Source: JAAYYM01 sp035271065
Lineage (GTDB): Bacteria; Bacillota; Clostridia; Lachnospirales; Lachnospiraceae
Reading direction: 5' to 3'
Length of the DNA: 34,478 bases
NCBI GenBank assembly: GCA_035271065.1
Contig: DATESB010000196.1
Coordinates: 1-34,478 of the forward strand
Below are positions 1 to 6,937 of this stretch, in pieces. Below the pieces are notes generated by a model that had not been told where the DNA came from, made no database searches, and saw nothing but the letters and a program-made list of their open reading frames with translations. Positions within the stretch are counted from its first letter, which is position 1. Each line of letters opens with the position of its first letter. The position numbers were made by a program, and so were the translations under genes.

Positions 1-113
1 GTTACGTAGTTATTAAAACTATGTTAACAAAGAAATGATATTTTGTCAATTAGAATAAGATTTATTTTATTTGCCAATAATACTTTTGACTAAAAAAATC
101 AGGAGGTATTACA
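1..113. other. Left-edge intergenic region
   Basis: This AT-rich stretch leads into the first spore coat gene. It ends in a strong ribosome binding site, AGGAGGT at 101-107, six bases before the ATG at 114. A TTGTCA at 43-48 could be a -35 but no convincing -10 follows at 16-18 bases. A sporulation sigma factor would be expected for a coat gene, but I could not match a SigE or SigK promoter with confidence. Confidence 0.4.
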
Positions 114-299
114 ATGGCATCTTTATCAGAATTAGAGTTACAAAATCTTCGTCATATGCTGACCGGATACGAGATATCACAGGCAAAGATGAAGGAATAT
201 GCAGAGGCAACAGAGGACACACAGATTAAGCAGTTTTTTCAACAGGGTATCAAATCAGCAACTGAAAATAAGCAGCAGTTAATGCAGTTTTTACAATAG
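114..299 (+). CDS. Small spore coat protein, CotF-like
   Basis: A 61-residue, largely helical protein without signal peptide or membrane segment. It starts MASLSELELQNLRHM and carries a Gln-rich end (KQFFQQ, KQQLMQFLQ), the pattern of the short clostridial proteins annotated as spore coat proteins next to CotF-domain genes. The family is thought to form part of the coat in sporulating Firmicutes; the exact role is unknown. The start is fixed by AGGAGGT at 101-107. The stop codon at 297-299 overlaps the ribosome binding site of the next coat gene, so the two are translationally close and form one operon. Assignment rests on recalled family resemblance and the paired arrangement. Confidence 0.7.
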   Translation: MASLSELELQNLRHMLTGYEISQAKMKEYAEATEDTQIKQFFQQGIKSATENKQQLMQFLQ

Positions 300-312
300 G
301 AGGTAGAAAACG

Positions 313-573
313 ATGATGCAGGAAAAGCAAATGGTAAATGATACCCTTATGGGAATTAACGGAGAATTGGTGCGTTTCGGCGAAATGATACCGCAGACCG
401 AGAATAAAGAATTGAAGCAGACCTTGAAACAATTCAGAAATGAATGTGAGCAGTCACAGGAGCAGCTTTATCAAATTGCAAGAGAAAAGGCTTATTATGT
501 CCCGGCTTCAAAGGCAACTTCTGAGGAAGTGAATCATGTGAAGAGTTTGTTTGCTGGCGGTTCCATGCAGTAA
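313..573 (+). CDS. Spore coat protein, CotF family
   Basis: An 86-residue helical protein, second gene of a two-gene coat operon. It contains the pattern VNDTLMGINGELVRFGEM, then TENKELKQTL, QSQEQLYQ and a C-terminal YYVPASKAT segment. These are typical of the compact clostridial CotF-domain coat proteins, which have a ferritin-like helical bundle fold. It is expected in the spore coat. The AGGAGG at 298-303 overlaps the upstream stop codon; two adjacent ATGs (313 and 316) are possible and 313 has nine-base spacing. A strong intrinsic terminator follows at 584-624. Its presence is the main evidence in this window that the organism forms spores. Confidence 0.75.
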   Translation: MMQEKQMVNDTLMGINGELVRFGEMIPQTENKELKQTLKQFRNECEQSQEQLYQIAREKAYYVPASKATSEEVNHVKSLFAGGSMQ

Positions 574-583
574 ATACAACATG

Positions 584-624
584 CATCCCTGAAGGAGATA
601 TTCTTTTGGGGATGTTTTTTCTTT
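584..624 (+). terminator. Terminator of the coat operon
   Basis: CATCCCT at 584-590 pairs with GGGGATG at 608-614. The interior (AAGGA with TCTTT) also pairs, giving one long stem followed at once by TTTTTTCTTTT. It lies 11 bases after the second coat gene. Confidence 0.85.
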
Positions 625-650
625 TCAAAACAGTATAAATATGGTAGTAT
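622..650 (+). promoter_or_regulatory. Possible promoter of the orphan lipoprotein
   Basis: TTTTCA at 622-627, 17 bases, then TAGTAT at 645-650 with a TGG extended -10 just upstream. The -35 overlaps the T-tract of the preceding terminator. The match is modest. Confidence 0.35.
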
Positions 651-688
651 ATAGTCCGGTAATATTAATAAAGAGGAGAGTACATATT

Positions 689-1414
689 ATGAAGAATTTT
701 TTGAGAATTGGAATGCTAACTGGAATGCTTATCGTTAGTATGGCACTTGTGGGCTGTTCAGGAAACGGTGACACAAACGAAGACACAAATGAGACGGATG
801 CAGTGGGGGCTGCAGATGCTGATGTTGCAGGAACGGATGAAGCAACGGATCCGGTGATTGTAGTGGAAGAACCGGCAGAAACTGCGGATGTAACAGAAAC
901 TCCGGCAGAAGAAACAGACGCAGCTGACGTTGCAGGAACGGACACATCAGCAGTTTGTAACAAGGTATTAATGGGTGGAGCATCTTTTACAGGCATGGAG
1001 CCGTTACAAACGGACAATTATGAAGACGGTACTTATTACTATGCAGACAAACATACAGATGAAACACTCACCATCATCAATTGCGCAACAGCAATTCCGC
1101 AGGATGCTTTTGCATCTCCGGAGGATATGATTGCGGCATGTATCGAGCAGTGGTCGCCGAACGGAACCAATCAGGATATTGAAGTGACTACAAATGATGA
1201 TTATTCTGATCAGTTTGCTTATCCGGCGTATACAGTTACATGGACAGAGAGTGGTGACGGAGAACTGAGCAACTGCAACGCAGTAGTAGTGGAAGCAGAT
1301 GGTTATGTATATGCTTACATATTTAAGGAAAGTTCAAGCGTCAGTGCAGAAGAGAGCATGAGTGAACTTTATCCTGAGTATTATGCAGGGTTGACATTGA
1401 ACGAAGTGCAGTAA
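689..1414 (+). CDS. Putative lipoprotein of unknown function
   Basis: A 241-residue secreted lipoprotein. The start at 689 (MKNFLRIGM) is chosen over an upstream in-frame ATG at 641 because AGAGGAGAG sits at 672-680 and the signal peptide begins there. A hydrophobic stretch ends in the lipobox LVGC, so the mature protein should be lipid-anchored at its Cys (about residue 23). Residues about 25-90 are a low-complexity linker rich in Thr, Asp, Glu and Ala. The remaining 150 or so residues (from about CNKVLMGGASF) form a soluble domain rich in Tyr and Thr with several Cys, which I do not recognise. It has its own terminator and is not part of the pst operon. The acidic linker resembles that of the PstS just downstream. 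Confidence 0.8.
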   Translation: MKNFLRIGMLTGMLIVSMALVGCSGNGDTNEDTNETDAVGAADADVAGTDEATDPVIVVEEPAETADVTETPAEETDAADVAGTDTSAVCNKVLMGGASFTGMEPLQTDNYEDGTYYYADKHTDETLTIINCATAIPQDAFASPEDMIAACIEQWSPNGTNQDIEVTTNDDYSDQFAYPAYTVTWTESGDGELSNCNAVVVEADGYVYAYIFKESSSVSAEESMSELYPEYYAGLTLNEVQ

Positions 1415-1426
1415 GTAGGCGGATAG

Positions 1427-1466
1427 AAATAGAAGGGCAAAAAAAGACAAAAATAGAAGGGCAAAA
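1427..1466 (+). repeat. Short direct repeat, 16 bp, two copies
   Basis: AAATAGAAGGGCAAAA occurs at 1427-1442 and again at 1451-1466, 24 bases apart. The second copy forms the left arm of the terminator that follows, so the repeat may have arisen by local slippage. Confidence 0.7.
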
Positions 1467-1495
1467 CCAAAGCAAGGTGGTTTTGTCCTTTTTTT
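1457..1495 (+). terminator. Terminator of the lipoprotein gene
   Basis: AAGGGCAAAACCA at 1457-1469 pairs with TGGTTTTGTCCTT at 1478-1490 (one G-U pair) and is followed by a run of T. Confidence 0.9.
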
Positions 1496-1576
1496 GTGCT
1501 GGGAAATGAATGCAAATGAAGTTAGAAGATCAATGACTAAATTCCGGTTTCGTACGATTGTTTTTCCTTTGCCACC

Positions 1577-1632
1577 TTACACAGATTTTACAAAACTCAT
1601 ACACAAGAATGGTGTTTACACAGTTCATACAA
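1577..1632 (+). promoter_or_regulatory. Putative PhoP-box array ahead of pstS
   Basis: TTACAC (1577-1582), TTACAA (1588-1593) and ATACAC (1599-1604) are spaced exactly 11 bp apart. A second pair, TTACAC (1616-1621) and ATACAA (1627-1632), has the same 11-bp period. In Bacillus, PhoP binds TTAACA-like hexamers repeated every 11 bp on one face of the helix, and the spacing here is the same. A possible -10, TATTCT at 1636-1641, follows directly and has no good -35, as expected of an activated promoter. Confidence 0.6.
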
Positions 1633-1647
1633 TGTTATTCTGCACTT

Positions 1648-1685
1648 GTAAGCAAGACAAATGAGCAAGACAAATAAATGCTTAC
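1648..1685 (+). repeat. Inverted and direct repeats in the pstS leader
   Basis: GTAAGCA at 1648-1654 pairs with TGCTTAC at 1679-1685. The loop holds two copies of AGCAAGACAAAT (1651-1662 and 1664-1675). This lies in the untranslated leader of pstS. No T-tract follows, so it is not a terminator; its function is unknown. Confidence 0.4.
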
Positions 1686-1748
1686 GGAGGTTATGAAAAA
1701 GAAAAACAATAAAACAAATGTAAGAATTAAAAAGAGGAGAATGAAAAA

Positions 1749-2690
1749 ATGAAAAACAGAACAAGAAAAATCGTAACTTTATTAACAGCGGCAGTACTAA
1801 CAGTAGGAATGCTCACAGGATGTGGCGCAAGCGAAGCAGGCACAGCAACAGATGCAACACAGGCAGCACAAGCAACAGAAGCAGCACCGGCAACCGAAGA
1901 AGCCGAAGTTGCAGATGAAGAGGTTCCGGCAGCGGACGTAGCAACATCTAAATTATCAGGTTCTATCACAATGGTAGGTTCCACATCAATGGAGAAATTC
2001 TCAAATGCATTAATGGAAGCATTTATGCAGGCTAACCCGGGCGTTACCGTATCACCTGAATTCGTTGGCTCAAGCGCAGGTATTGAAGCATTGCTTGCAG
2101 GCACAGCTGACATCGGTAACTCATCAAGAGCACTGAAGGACAGTGAAAAAGAAGGTGGGGCAGTTGAAAACATCGTAGCAATCGACGGTATTGCAGTTGC
2201 AGTAGACCCTTCTAATACAGTCGTTGATCTGACAAAGCAGAACCTTGTAGATATCTATACAGGTGTTGTTACCAACTGGAGCGAACTTGGCGGAGCAGAC
2301 ATGCCAATTGTAGTAGTGGGCAGAGAGTCCGGTTCAGGTACAAGAAGTGCCTTTGAAGAATTGTTGGAAATCGAAGATGCATGCAAATATGCAAATGAGC
2401 TTGACAGTACAGGAGCAGTTATGGCGAAAGTAGCTTCCACACCGGGTGCAATCGGATATGTTTCACTGGATGTTGTAGACGATACCATTATCGCAGTATC
2501 ACTGGAAGGTGTAGCACCAACAGCAGAGAACATCAAAGCAGGAAATTATTTCTTAAGCAGACCGTTTGTAATGGCAACTAAGGGTGAAATTGCAGAGCAG
2601 AATGAAAATGTACAAGCATTGTTCGCTTACCTTGCAACAGATGAAGGCAAAGCACTGATTGAATCAGTAGGTCTCATTACAGTAGACTAA
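1749..2690 (+). CDS. pstS: Phosphate ABC transporter substrate-binding lipoprotein
   Basis: PstS captures inorganic phosphate outside the cell and delivers it to PstCA. The 313-residue protein starts MKNRTRKIVTLLTAAVL, has a lipoprotein signal ending in LTGC, then an Ala/Thr/Glu linker to about residue 65. The phosphate-binding fold follows: GSTSMEKFSNALMEAF, FVGSSAGIEALLAG, IGNSSRALKDSE and the phosphate-loop motif RESGSGTRSAFEELL. The start at 1749 is chosen because an ATG at 1741 gives only a three-codon frame. An AGAGGAGA lies at 1733-1740. It heads the pst operon and is preceded by the PhoP-like repeats, so it should be induced by phosphate starvation. A stem-loop separates it from pstC. 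Confidence 0.96.
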   Translation: MKNRTRKIVTLLTAAVLTVGMLTGCGASEAGTATDATQAAQATEAAPATEEAEVADEEVPAADVATSKLSGSITMVGSTSMEKFSNALMEAFMQANPGVTVSPEFVGSSAGIEALLAGTADIGNSSRALKDSEKEGGAVENIVAIDGIAVAVDPSNTVVDLTKQNLVDIYTGVVTNWSELGGADMPIVVVGRESGSGTRSAFEELLEIEDACKYANELDSTGAVMAKVASTPGAIGYVSLDVVDDTIIAVSLEGVAPTAENIKAGNYFLSRPFVMATKGEIAEQNENVQALFAYLATDEGKALIESVGLITVD

Positions 2691-2695
2691 AGGCA

Positions 2696-2730
2696 ACTGC
2701 TCAAGAAGAGCACAAGCAAACAAGAGCAGT
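2696..2730 (+). promoter_or_regulatory. Stem-loop between pstS and pstC
   Basis: ACTGCTC at 2696-2702 pairs with GAGCAGT at 2724-2730, with a smaller nested GCTC/GAGC hairpin. No T-run follows. Such hairpins after binding-protein genes commonly stabilise the upstream mRNA, so that the binding protein is made in excess over the permease. That role is inferred. Confidence 0.45.
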
Positions 2731-2760
2731 ACAAGCAAAATAGAACTAAGGCTCTGAGCA

Positions 2761-3717
2761 ATGAAGGAGACAAGTAATAAGATGAAGCAAAAGAGAACAT
2801 CGATTATAACATCTTACAAGAATAAGACAATGGTTGAGACAGTGGCACAGGTGATATTTACAGCCTGTGCACTGGCTGCAGTCTTAGCAGTTGCTTCGAT
2901 TACAGCGTATATGGTCATCAGTGGGACACCGGCATTGTTTCAGGTCGGAATTGGAGAAATACTCTTCGGAAGTGTATGGAAGCCAACCGCTGCAGATCCT
3001 TCCTACGGAATCCTATATGTTATATTGACTTCTATAGTCGGTACAGCATTGGCAATTCTGATAGGAGTACCAATTGGGATATTTACGGCAATCTTTCTGG
3101 CAGAGACAGCACCAAGGAGAATTGCTCAAATCGTGAAACCGGCAGTAGAACTGTTAGCAGGTATCCCCTCAGTTATTTATGGATTACTGGGAATTCTAAT
3201 CTTAAATCCGTTGATGTATCAGTTGGAGAGAAAAATATTTGCAGGTTCCCAAACACATCAATTTACGGGTGGAGCCAATCTGATATCAGCAGTGCTGGTA
3301 CTTGCGGTTATGATACTTCCGACAGTGATTAATGTAAGTGAATCAGCAATTAGAGCGGTTCCGGGACATTTGAAAAGTGCATCCTATGCAGTTGGAGCAT
3401 CTAAGATACAGACGATATTCAAAGTGATAATCCCTGCTGCAAAATCAGGAATTGTGACAGCAATTGTCCTTGGTGTCGGACGTGCAATCGGGGAAGCAAT
3501 GGCAATCAGTTTGGTATCAGGCAGTTCTGTTAATCTTCCGTTACCGTTTAACTCAGTTCGATTCTTGACAACAGCAATTGTAAGTGAAATGGGATATGCA
3601 TCAGATACACACAGAGATGTATTGTTTACAATCGGATTGGTATTGTTTGCATTTATTATGCTGATTAATATTACGCTGACCAAGATACTGAAGCATAGTG
3701 ACGTGGAGGAAGGCTAA
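2761..3717 (+). CDS. pstC: Phosphate ABC transporter permease PstC
   Basis: One of the two membrane subunits forming the phosphate channel. It is 318 residues long with about six membrane segments. It shows the first hydrophobic helix at residues 30-53, the GIPSVIYGLLGI segment and the EAA-type loop (SYAVGASKIQTIFKVIIPAAKSGIVTAIVLGVGRAIGEAMAI, about 205-247) that contacts PstB. It lies 70 bases after pstS and 18 bases before pstA in the same operon. The start is uncertain: ATG at 2761 has a poor ribosome binding site, while an in-frame ATG at 2782 (MKQKRT) is preceded by AAGGAG at 2764-2769 and may be the true one. Confidence 0.95.
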   Translation: MKETSNKMKQKRTSIITSYKNKTMVETVAQVIFTACALAAVLAVASITAYMVISGTPALFQVGIGEILFGSVWKPTAADPSYGILYVILTSIVGTALAILIGVPIGIFTAIFLAETAPRRIAQIVKPAVELLAGIPSVIYGLLGILILNPLMYQLERKIFAGSQTHQFTGGANLISAVLVLAVMILPTVINVSESAIRAVPGHLKSASYAVGASKIQTIFKVIIPAAKSGIVTAIVLGVGRAIGEAMAISLVSGSSVNLPLPFNSVRFLTTAIVSEMGYASDTHRDVLFTIGLVLFAFIMLINITLTKILKHSDVEEG

Positions 3718-3735
3718 TATGGAGGAACAAATCAC

Positions 3736-4629
3736 ATGAATGAAGCTTTAAGCATCATAGCAGAGAAAAAAAGAATAAAACCACAGGACGCATTACTCAG
3801 TACGCTGATTTATCTAAGCGCGGGTATGTCCATTCTTCTTCTGTTAGGAATTGTTGGTTATGTATTTGTGCGAGGCATCGGAGTGATTGACTGGTCGTTT
3901 CTGACAACAGTTCCAAGTTCCCTAAACGGAACTTTCGGAATTGCAGGCAACATTCTTAATACATTGTATATGATTGTTTTGACCTTACTGATTGCAACAC
4001 CTATCGGAATTGGAGCAGCGGTTTATTTGAATGAATATGCAAAGCCAGGTAAAATCGTTAATTTGATTGAGTTTACAACAGAAACCCTGTCAGGAATCCC
4101 GTCCATTATCTTTGGTTTGTTTGGAATGATTTTCTTCGGAAATACACTTGATTTTGGCTATTCCATTTTGACAGGCGCATTGACTATGACACTTATGGTA
4201 TTGCCGTTGATTACGCGAAATACGCAGGAGGCACTCAAAACGGTGCCCGACAGTTATCGAAGCGGTGCACTTGGAATCGGAGCCACCAAATGGTACATGA
4301 TACGAACCATTATGCTGCCGTCAGCAATGCCCGGAATTGTAACCGGAGTTATTCTTGCAATCGGAAGAATTGTCGGAGAGTCTGCAGCTCTTCTGTTTAC
4401 AGCAGGAAGCGGTTATCTGTTACCTCAAAACGCAAAAGGATATCTGGATAAAATCCTGCAACCCGGCGGTACATTGACCATTCAACTGTATTTGAGTATG
4501 TCAAAGGCACAGTATGACGCAGCCTTCGGAATTGCATTTGTATTGCTGGTTATTGTCTTAATCATAAACTTCTTAACCAAATACTTTGTGAAAAAATTGG
4601 ACAGAAACAATCAAGAAAGAAAAGGATAG
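3736..4629 (+). CDS. pstA: Phosphate ABC transporter permease PstA
   Basis: The second membrane subunit of the phosphate transporter, 297 residues and about six helices. Visible landmarks are TLSGIPSIIFGLFGMIFFG (about 115-134) and the EAA loop around 175-215 (GALGIGATKWYMIRTIMLPSAMPGIV, then AIGRIVGESAALLFTAG). A C-terminal basic tail ends KKLDRNNQERKG. GGAGG at 3721-3725 supports the ATG at 3736. It is four bases upstream of pstB, indicating co-translation. PstA pairs with PstC; length and motifs are normal. Confidence 0.95.
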   Translation: MNEALSIIAEKKRIKPQDALLSTLIYLSAGMSILLLLGIVGYVFVRGIGVIDWSFLTTVPSSLNGTFGIAGNILNTLYMIVLTLLIATPIGIGAAVYLNEYAKPGKIVNLIEFTTETLSGIPSIIFGLFGMIFFGNTLDFGYSILTGALTMTLMVLPLITRNTQEALKTVPDSYRSGALGIGATKWYMIRTIMLPSAMPGIVTGVILAIGRIVGESAALLFTAGSGYLLPQNAKGYLDKILQPGGTLTIQLYLSMSKAQYDAAFGIAFVLLVIVLIINFLTKYFVKKLDRNNQERKG

Positions 4630-4633
4630 AACG

Positions 4634-5392
4634 ATGCAGGAAAGCAAAATAGAAATCGAAAAACTGAATTTATTTTACGGTTCCAATCATGCACTGAAAG
4701 ATGTTGATATGAACATTCGGACAAACGGAATTACAGCATTTATCGGGCCGAGCGGATGCGGCAAATCCACATTTTTAAAGACGCTTAACAGAATGAATGA
4801 CCTTGTAGACGGCGTGAAAATTAGCGGTACAGTTATGCTTGACGGGGAAAACATTTATGATCCCAAGGTAGACACAACTCTGTTGCGGAAGAAGATAGGA
4901 ATGGTATTTCAGCAGCCAAATCCATTTCCGATGAGCATCTATGATAATGTGGCATACGGACCGAGAATTCATGGAATTAAATCAAAGACCCAGTTGGATG
5001 AAATCGTGGAAGAGAGCCTGAAGGGTGCAGCCATATTTGATGAGGTGAAAGACCGACTGAAGAAATCAGCACTTGGACTTTCGGGCGGTCAGCAACAGAG
5101 ACTTTGTATCGCACGAGCACTTGCCGTGAAGCCTGAGGTACTTCTTATGGATGAACCGACATCGGCACTTGATCCGATATCCACATTGAAAATCGAGGAT
5201 TTGATGCAGGAACTGAAGAGCAGATATACCGTGGCAATTGTAACGCACAATATGCAGCAGGCAGCTCGCGTGTCTGATTACACAGCATTTTTCCTGCTTG
5301 GTGAAGTTGTGGAATTTGGCGATACTGACACAATATTTACCCGACCGAAGGACAAACGTACCGAGGATTATATTACGGGGCGATTTGGCTGA
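4634..5392 (+). CDS. pstB: Phosphate ABC transporter ATPase PstB
   Basis: The 252-residue ATPase that powers phosphate import on the inner face of the membrane. Motifs in order are Walker A GPSGCGKST (about 38-46), Q-loop FQQPNPFPMSIYDN, signature LSGGQQQR, Walker B LLMDEPTSALD and the switch His in VTHNMQQAARVSDY. It ends DYITGRFG, the usual PstB C-terminus. It is four bases after pstA. Directly after its TGA stop the last twelve codons are repeated in frame (see the repeat at 5360-5431), so readthrough would add HTKDYITGRFG. Confidence 0.97.
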   Translation: MQESKIEIEKLNLFYGSNHALKDVDMNIRTNGITAFIGPSGCGKSTFLKTLNRMNDLVDGVKISGTVMLDGENIYDPKVDTTLLRKKIGMVFQQPNPFPMSIYDNVAYGPRIHGIKSKTQLDEIVEESLKGAAIFDEVKDRLKKSALGLSGGQQQRLCIARALAVKPEVLLMDEPTSALDPISTLKIEDLMQELKSRYTVAIVTHNMQQAARVSDYTAFFLLGEVVEFGDTDTIFTRPKDKRTEDYITGRFG

Positions 5393-5431
5393 CATACGAA
5401 GGATTATATTACAGGTCGATTTGGCTGACAT
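5360..5431 (+). repeat. In-frame tandem duplication of the pstB 3' end
   Basis: Two 36-base units, 5360-5395 and 5396-5431, match at 32 of 36 positions. The unit spans the last nine sense codons of pstB (TEDYITGRF and Gly), the stop and the next bases. Because 36 is a multiple of three, the second copy stays in frame after the TGA at 5390-5392. Three of the four differences are synonymous (ACC/ACG, ACG/ACA, GGG/GGT); the fourth changes Glu to Lys. Confidence 0.9.
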
Positions 5432-5453
5432 TGTGAACTATTTTATGTATAAT
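5425..5453 (+). promoter_or_regulatory. Possible internal promoter before phoU
   Basis: CTGACA at 5425-5430, 17 bases, TATAAT at 5448-5453. The -35 is contributed by the tail of the second pstB repeat. A start site six to seven bases after the -10 would fall at the phoU ribosome binding site (AAGGAG 5457-5462) and give an almost leaderless message. The match to consensus is therefore good but the geometry is doubtful. Confidence 0.4.
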
Positions 5454-5467
5454 ATAAGGAGAATGAA

Positions 5468-6172
5468 ATGACAGCAAGAATGAATTTTGAAATGGAACTG
5501 GAGCTGCTTCATGACAGAGTGGCGCAGATGGGAAGATATGTAGAACAAAAGATTGACAGCCTGTTCTTTGCATTGGAAAATGAAGATAAAGAACTTGCCA
5601 CCTCAATTATGTCAGGCGATAGGGTAATTGACGATATGGAGAAAGAAATCGAAGCAAAGTGTCTGTCGTTGATTACCAGGCAACAGCCTGTTGCAAGGGA
5701 CTTGCGTGTGGTATCCGCAACCCTGAAGGTCGTAACGGATATTGAGCGCATCGGTGACCATGCAGCAGATATTGCAGAACTGGCAGTCAGAAACCAGGGC
5801 ATTAGCATTTATCATATTTCAAAGCCGATGCCGGAGTTGATTACGGCGGCCAAAGATATGGTACATGACGCAGTGGATGCATTTATCCAAAATGACAGAA
5901 GCAGCGCAGCAAAAATTATAGAGACAGATGATATTGTAGATGATTTGTTTAATCAGGCAAAAGACGAGGTCGTGCGGATGTTACGTGGCGAAACAGTGAC
6001 CGGTACGAAAATAACGGCAGATGAAGCAGAACGCAGAACTGATCCGGATTGTCTTGTAGATGTTTTGATGATTGCAAAGTATCTTGAGAAAATTGGTGAC
6101 CATGCGGTCAACATATGTGAATGGGCTATTTTCCGCGAGACAGGTTCTATTGATTCGGTGAGACTTCTGTAG
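5468..6172 (+). CDS. phoU: Phosphate signalling and uptake regulator PhoU
   Basis: PhoU links the activity of PstSCAB to the PhoR-type kinase and restrains both when phosphate is plentiful. The 234-residue all-helical protein has the two repeated three-helix units of the family. Each carries the metal-binding motif, ERIGDHAADIAEL at about 93-105 and EKIGDHAVNICEWAIF at about 207-222. The start at 5468 is preferred because the ATG at 5463 opens only a two-codon frame; AAGGAG lies at 5457-5462. A loop of about 20 residues (170-192) between the last helices is slightly longer than in short homologues. It follows pstB by 75 bases that hold the pstB repeat and a possible promoter. Confidence 0.95.
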   Translation: MTARMNFEMELELLHDRVAQMGRYVEQKIDSLFFALENEDKELATSIMSGDRVIDDMEKEIEAKCLSLITRQQPVARDLRVVSATLKVVTDIERIGDHAADIAELAVRNQGISIYHISKPMPELITAAKDMVHDAVDAFIQNDRSSAAKIIETDDIVDDLFNQAKDEVVRMLRGETVTGTKITADEAERRTDPDCLVDVLMIAKYLEKIGDHAVNICEWAIFRETGSIDSVRLL

Positions 6173-6229
6173 TCGAAGAAAATCGTAGGACCGGCATAAA
6201 GTGGCCAACTAAGAAAGAAGGGATTTCGT

Positions 6230-6919
6230 ATGGCAAACATATTTGTAATCGAGGATGACGAGAATATCCGAAATTTAATCAAAATGGCATTAGAGGGAAA
6301 CGGCTATGAGGTGGATGCCTTTGAGACGGCAGAAGAGGCACTTGAACTGATTGAGGAGAAAACCCCTGCACTTGCTATCTTTGATTTGATGCTTCCCGGA
6401 ATTGACGGATTGGAAGCCATTCGCCGTATTCGCAGAATGTCTAAGGTAAAAGATATGCTGTTACTGATATTGACGGCAAAAGATAAAGAATATGATAAAG
6501 TGGTTGGACTGGATTGCGGCGCCGACGACTACATGACCAAGCCGTTCGGAATTATGGAACTGTCAGCCAGAATTCGTTCCCTGCTTCGCAGGATGCCTAA
6601 GAAAGAGGAGCATCCGCAGATGCTATCGGTAAACGGTATCGAAATTGATACGGGTGCCAGAGAGGTTTGGGTTGCAGGGCAGAATATTGATTTAACATAT
6701 CGTGAATTTGAACTGTTGATGTACTTATATAACAACAATCAAAAGGTAGTCAGCAGAGACGAACTTTTGGACAAATTGTGGGGCTACGAGTGCGATGTGG
6801 AGACCAGAACGGTGGATATTCATATCGGAACGTTACGCAAGAAACTGGGAGACGAGGGCGCAGAGAGCATTAAGACAATTCGTAATGTCGGCTACCGTTT
6901 TGTCTCATTTGATAAATAG
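6230..6919 (+). CDS. phoP: OmpR-family response regulator, PhoP/PhoB-like
   Basis: A 229-residue two-component regulator. The receiver (1-120) has the acidic pair D9/D10, phosphoacceptor D52 (IFDLMLPG), T82 and K104 (YMTKPF). The C-terminal winged helix (about 130-229) includes LTYREFELLMYL and the recognition region VETRTVDIHIGTLRKKLG, ending IRNVGYRF. It sits between phoU and a PhoR-type kinase, so the phosphate response is the obvious pathway and the 11-bp repeats ahead of pstS its likely target. That link is inferred from context; sequence alone shows only the OmpR/PhoB subfamily. It lies 57 bases after phoU and 18 bases before the kinase. Confidence 0.88.
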   Translation: MANIFVIEDDENIRNLIKMALEGNGYEVDAFETAEEALELIEEKTPALAIFDLMLPGIDGLEAIRRIRRMSKVKDMLLLILTAKDKEYDKVVGLDCGADDYMTKPFGIMELSARIRSLLRRMPKKEEHPQMLSVNGIEIDTGAREVWVAGQNIDLTYREFELLMYLYNNNQKVVSRDELLDKLWGYECDVETRTVDIHIGTLRKKLGDEGAESIKTIRNVGYRFVSFDK

Positions 6920-6937
6920 TCGGAGGACAATAAGATT

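Noticed and set aside
625..1017. Long Ser/Val/Ala-rich frame on the minus strand opposite the lipoprotein
   Set aside because: It mirrors the repetitive GCA/GAA-type codons of the real gene, has no ribosome binding site and no family resemblance.
5390..5392. pstB TGA as a selenocysteine codon
   Set aside because: The normal PstB C-terminus ends exactly here and no selenocysteine insertion hairpin follows; the sequence after it is a duplication of the tail.
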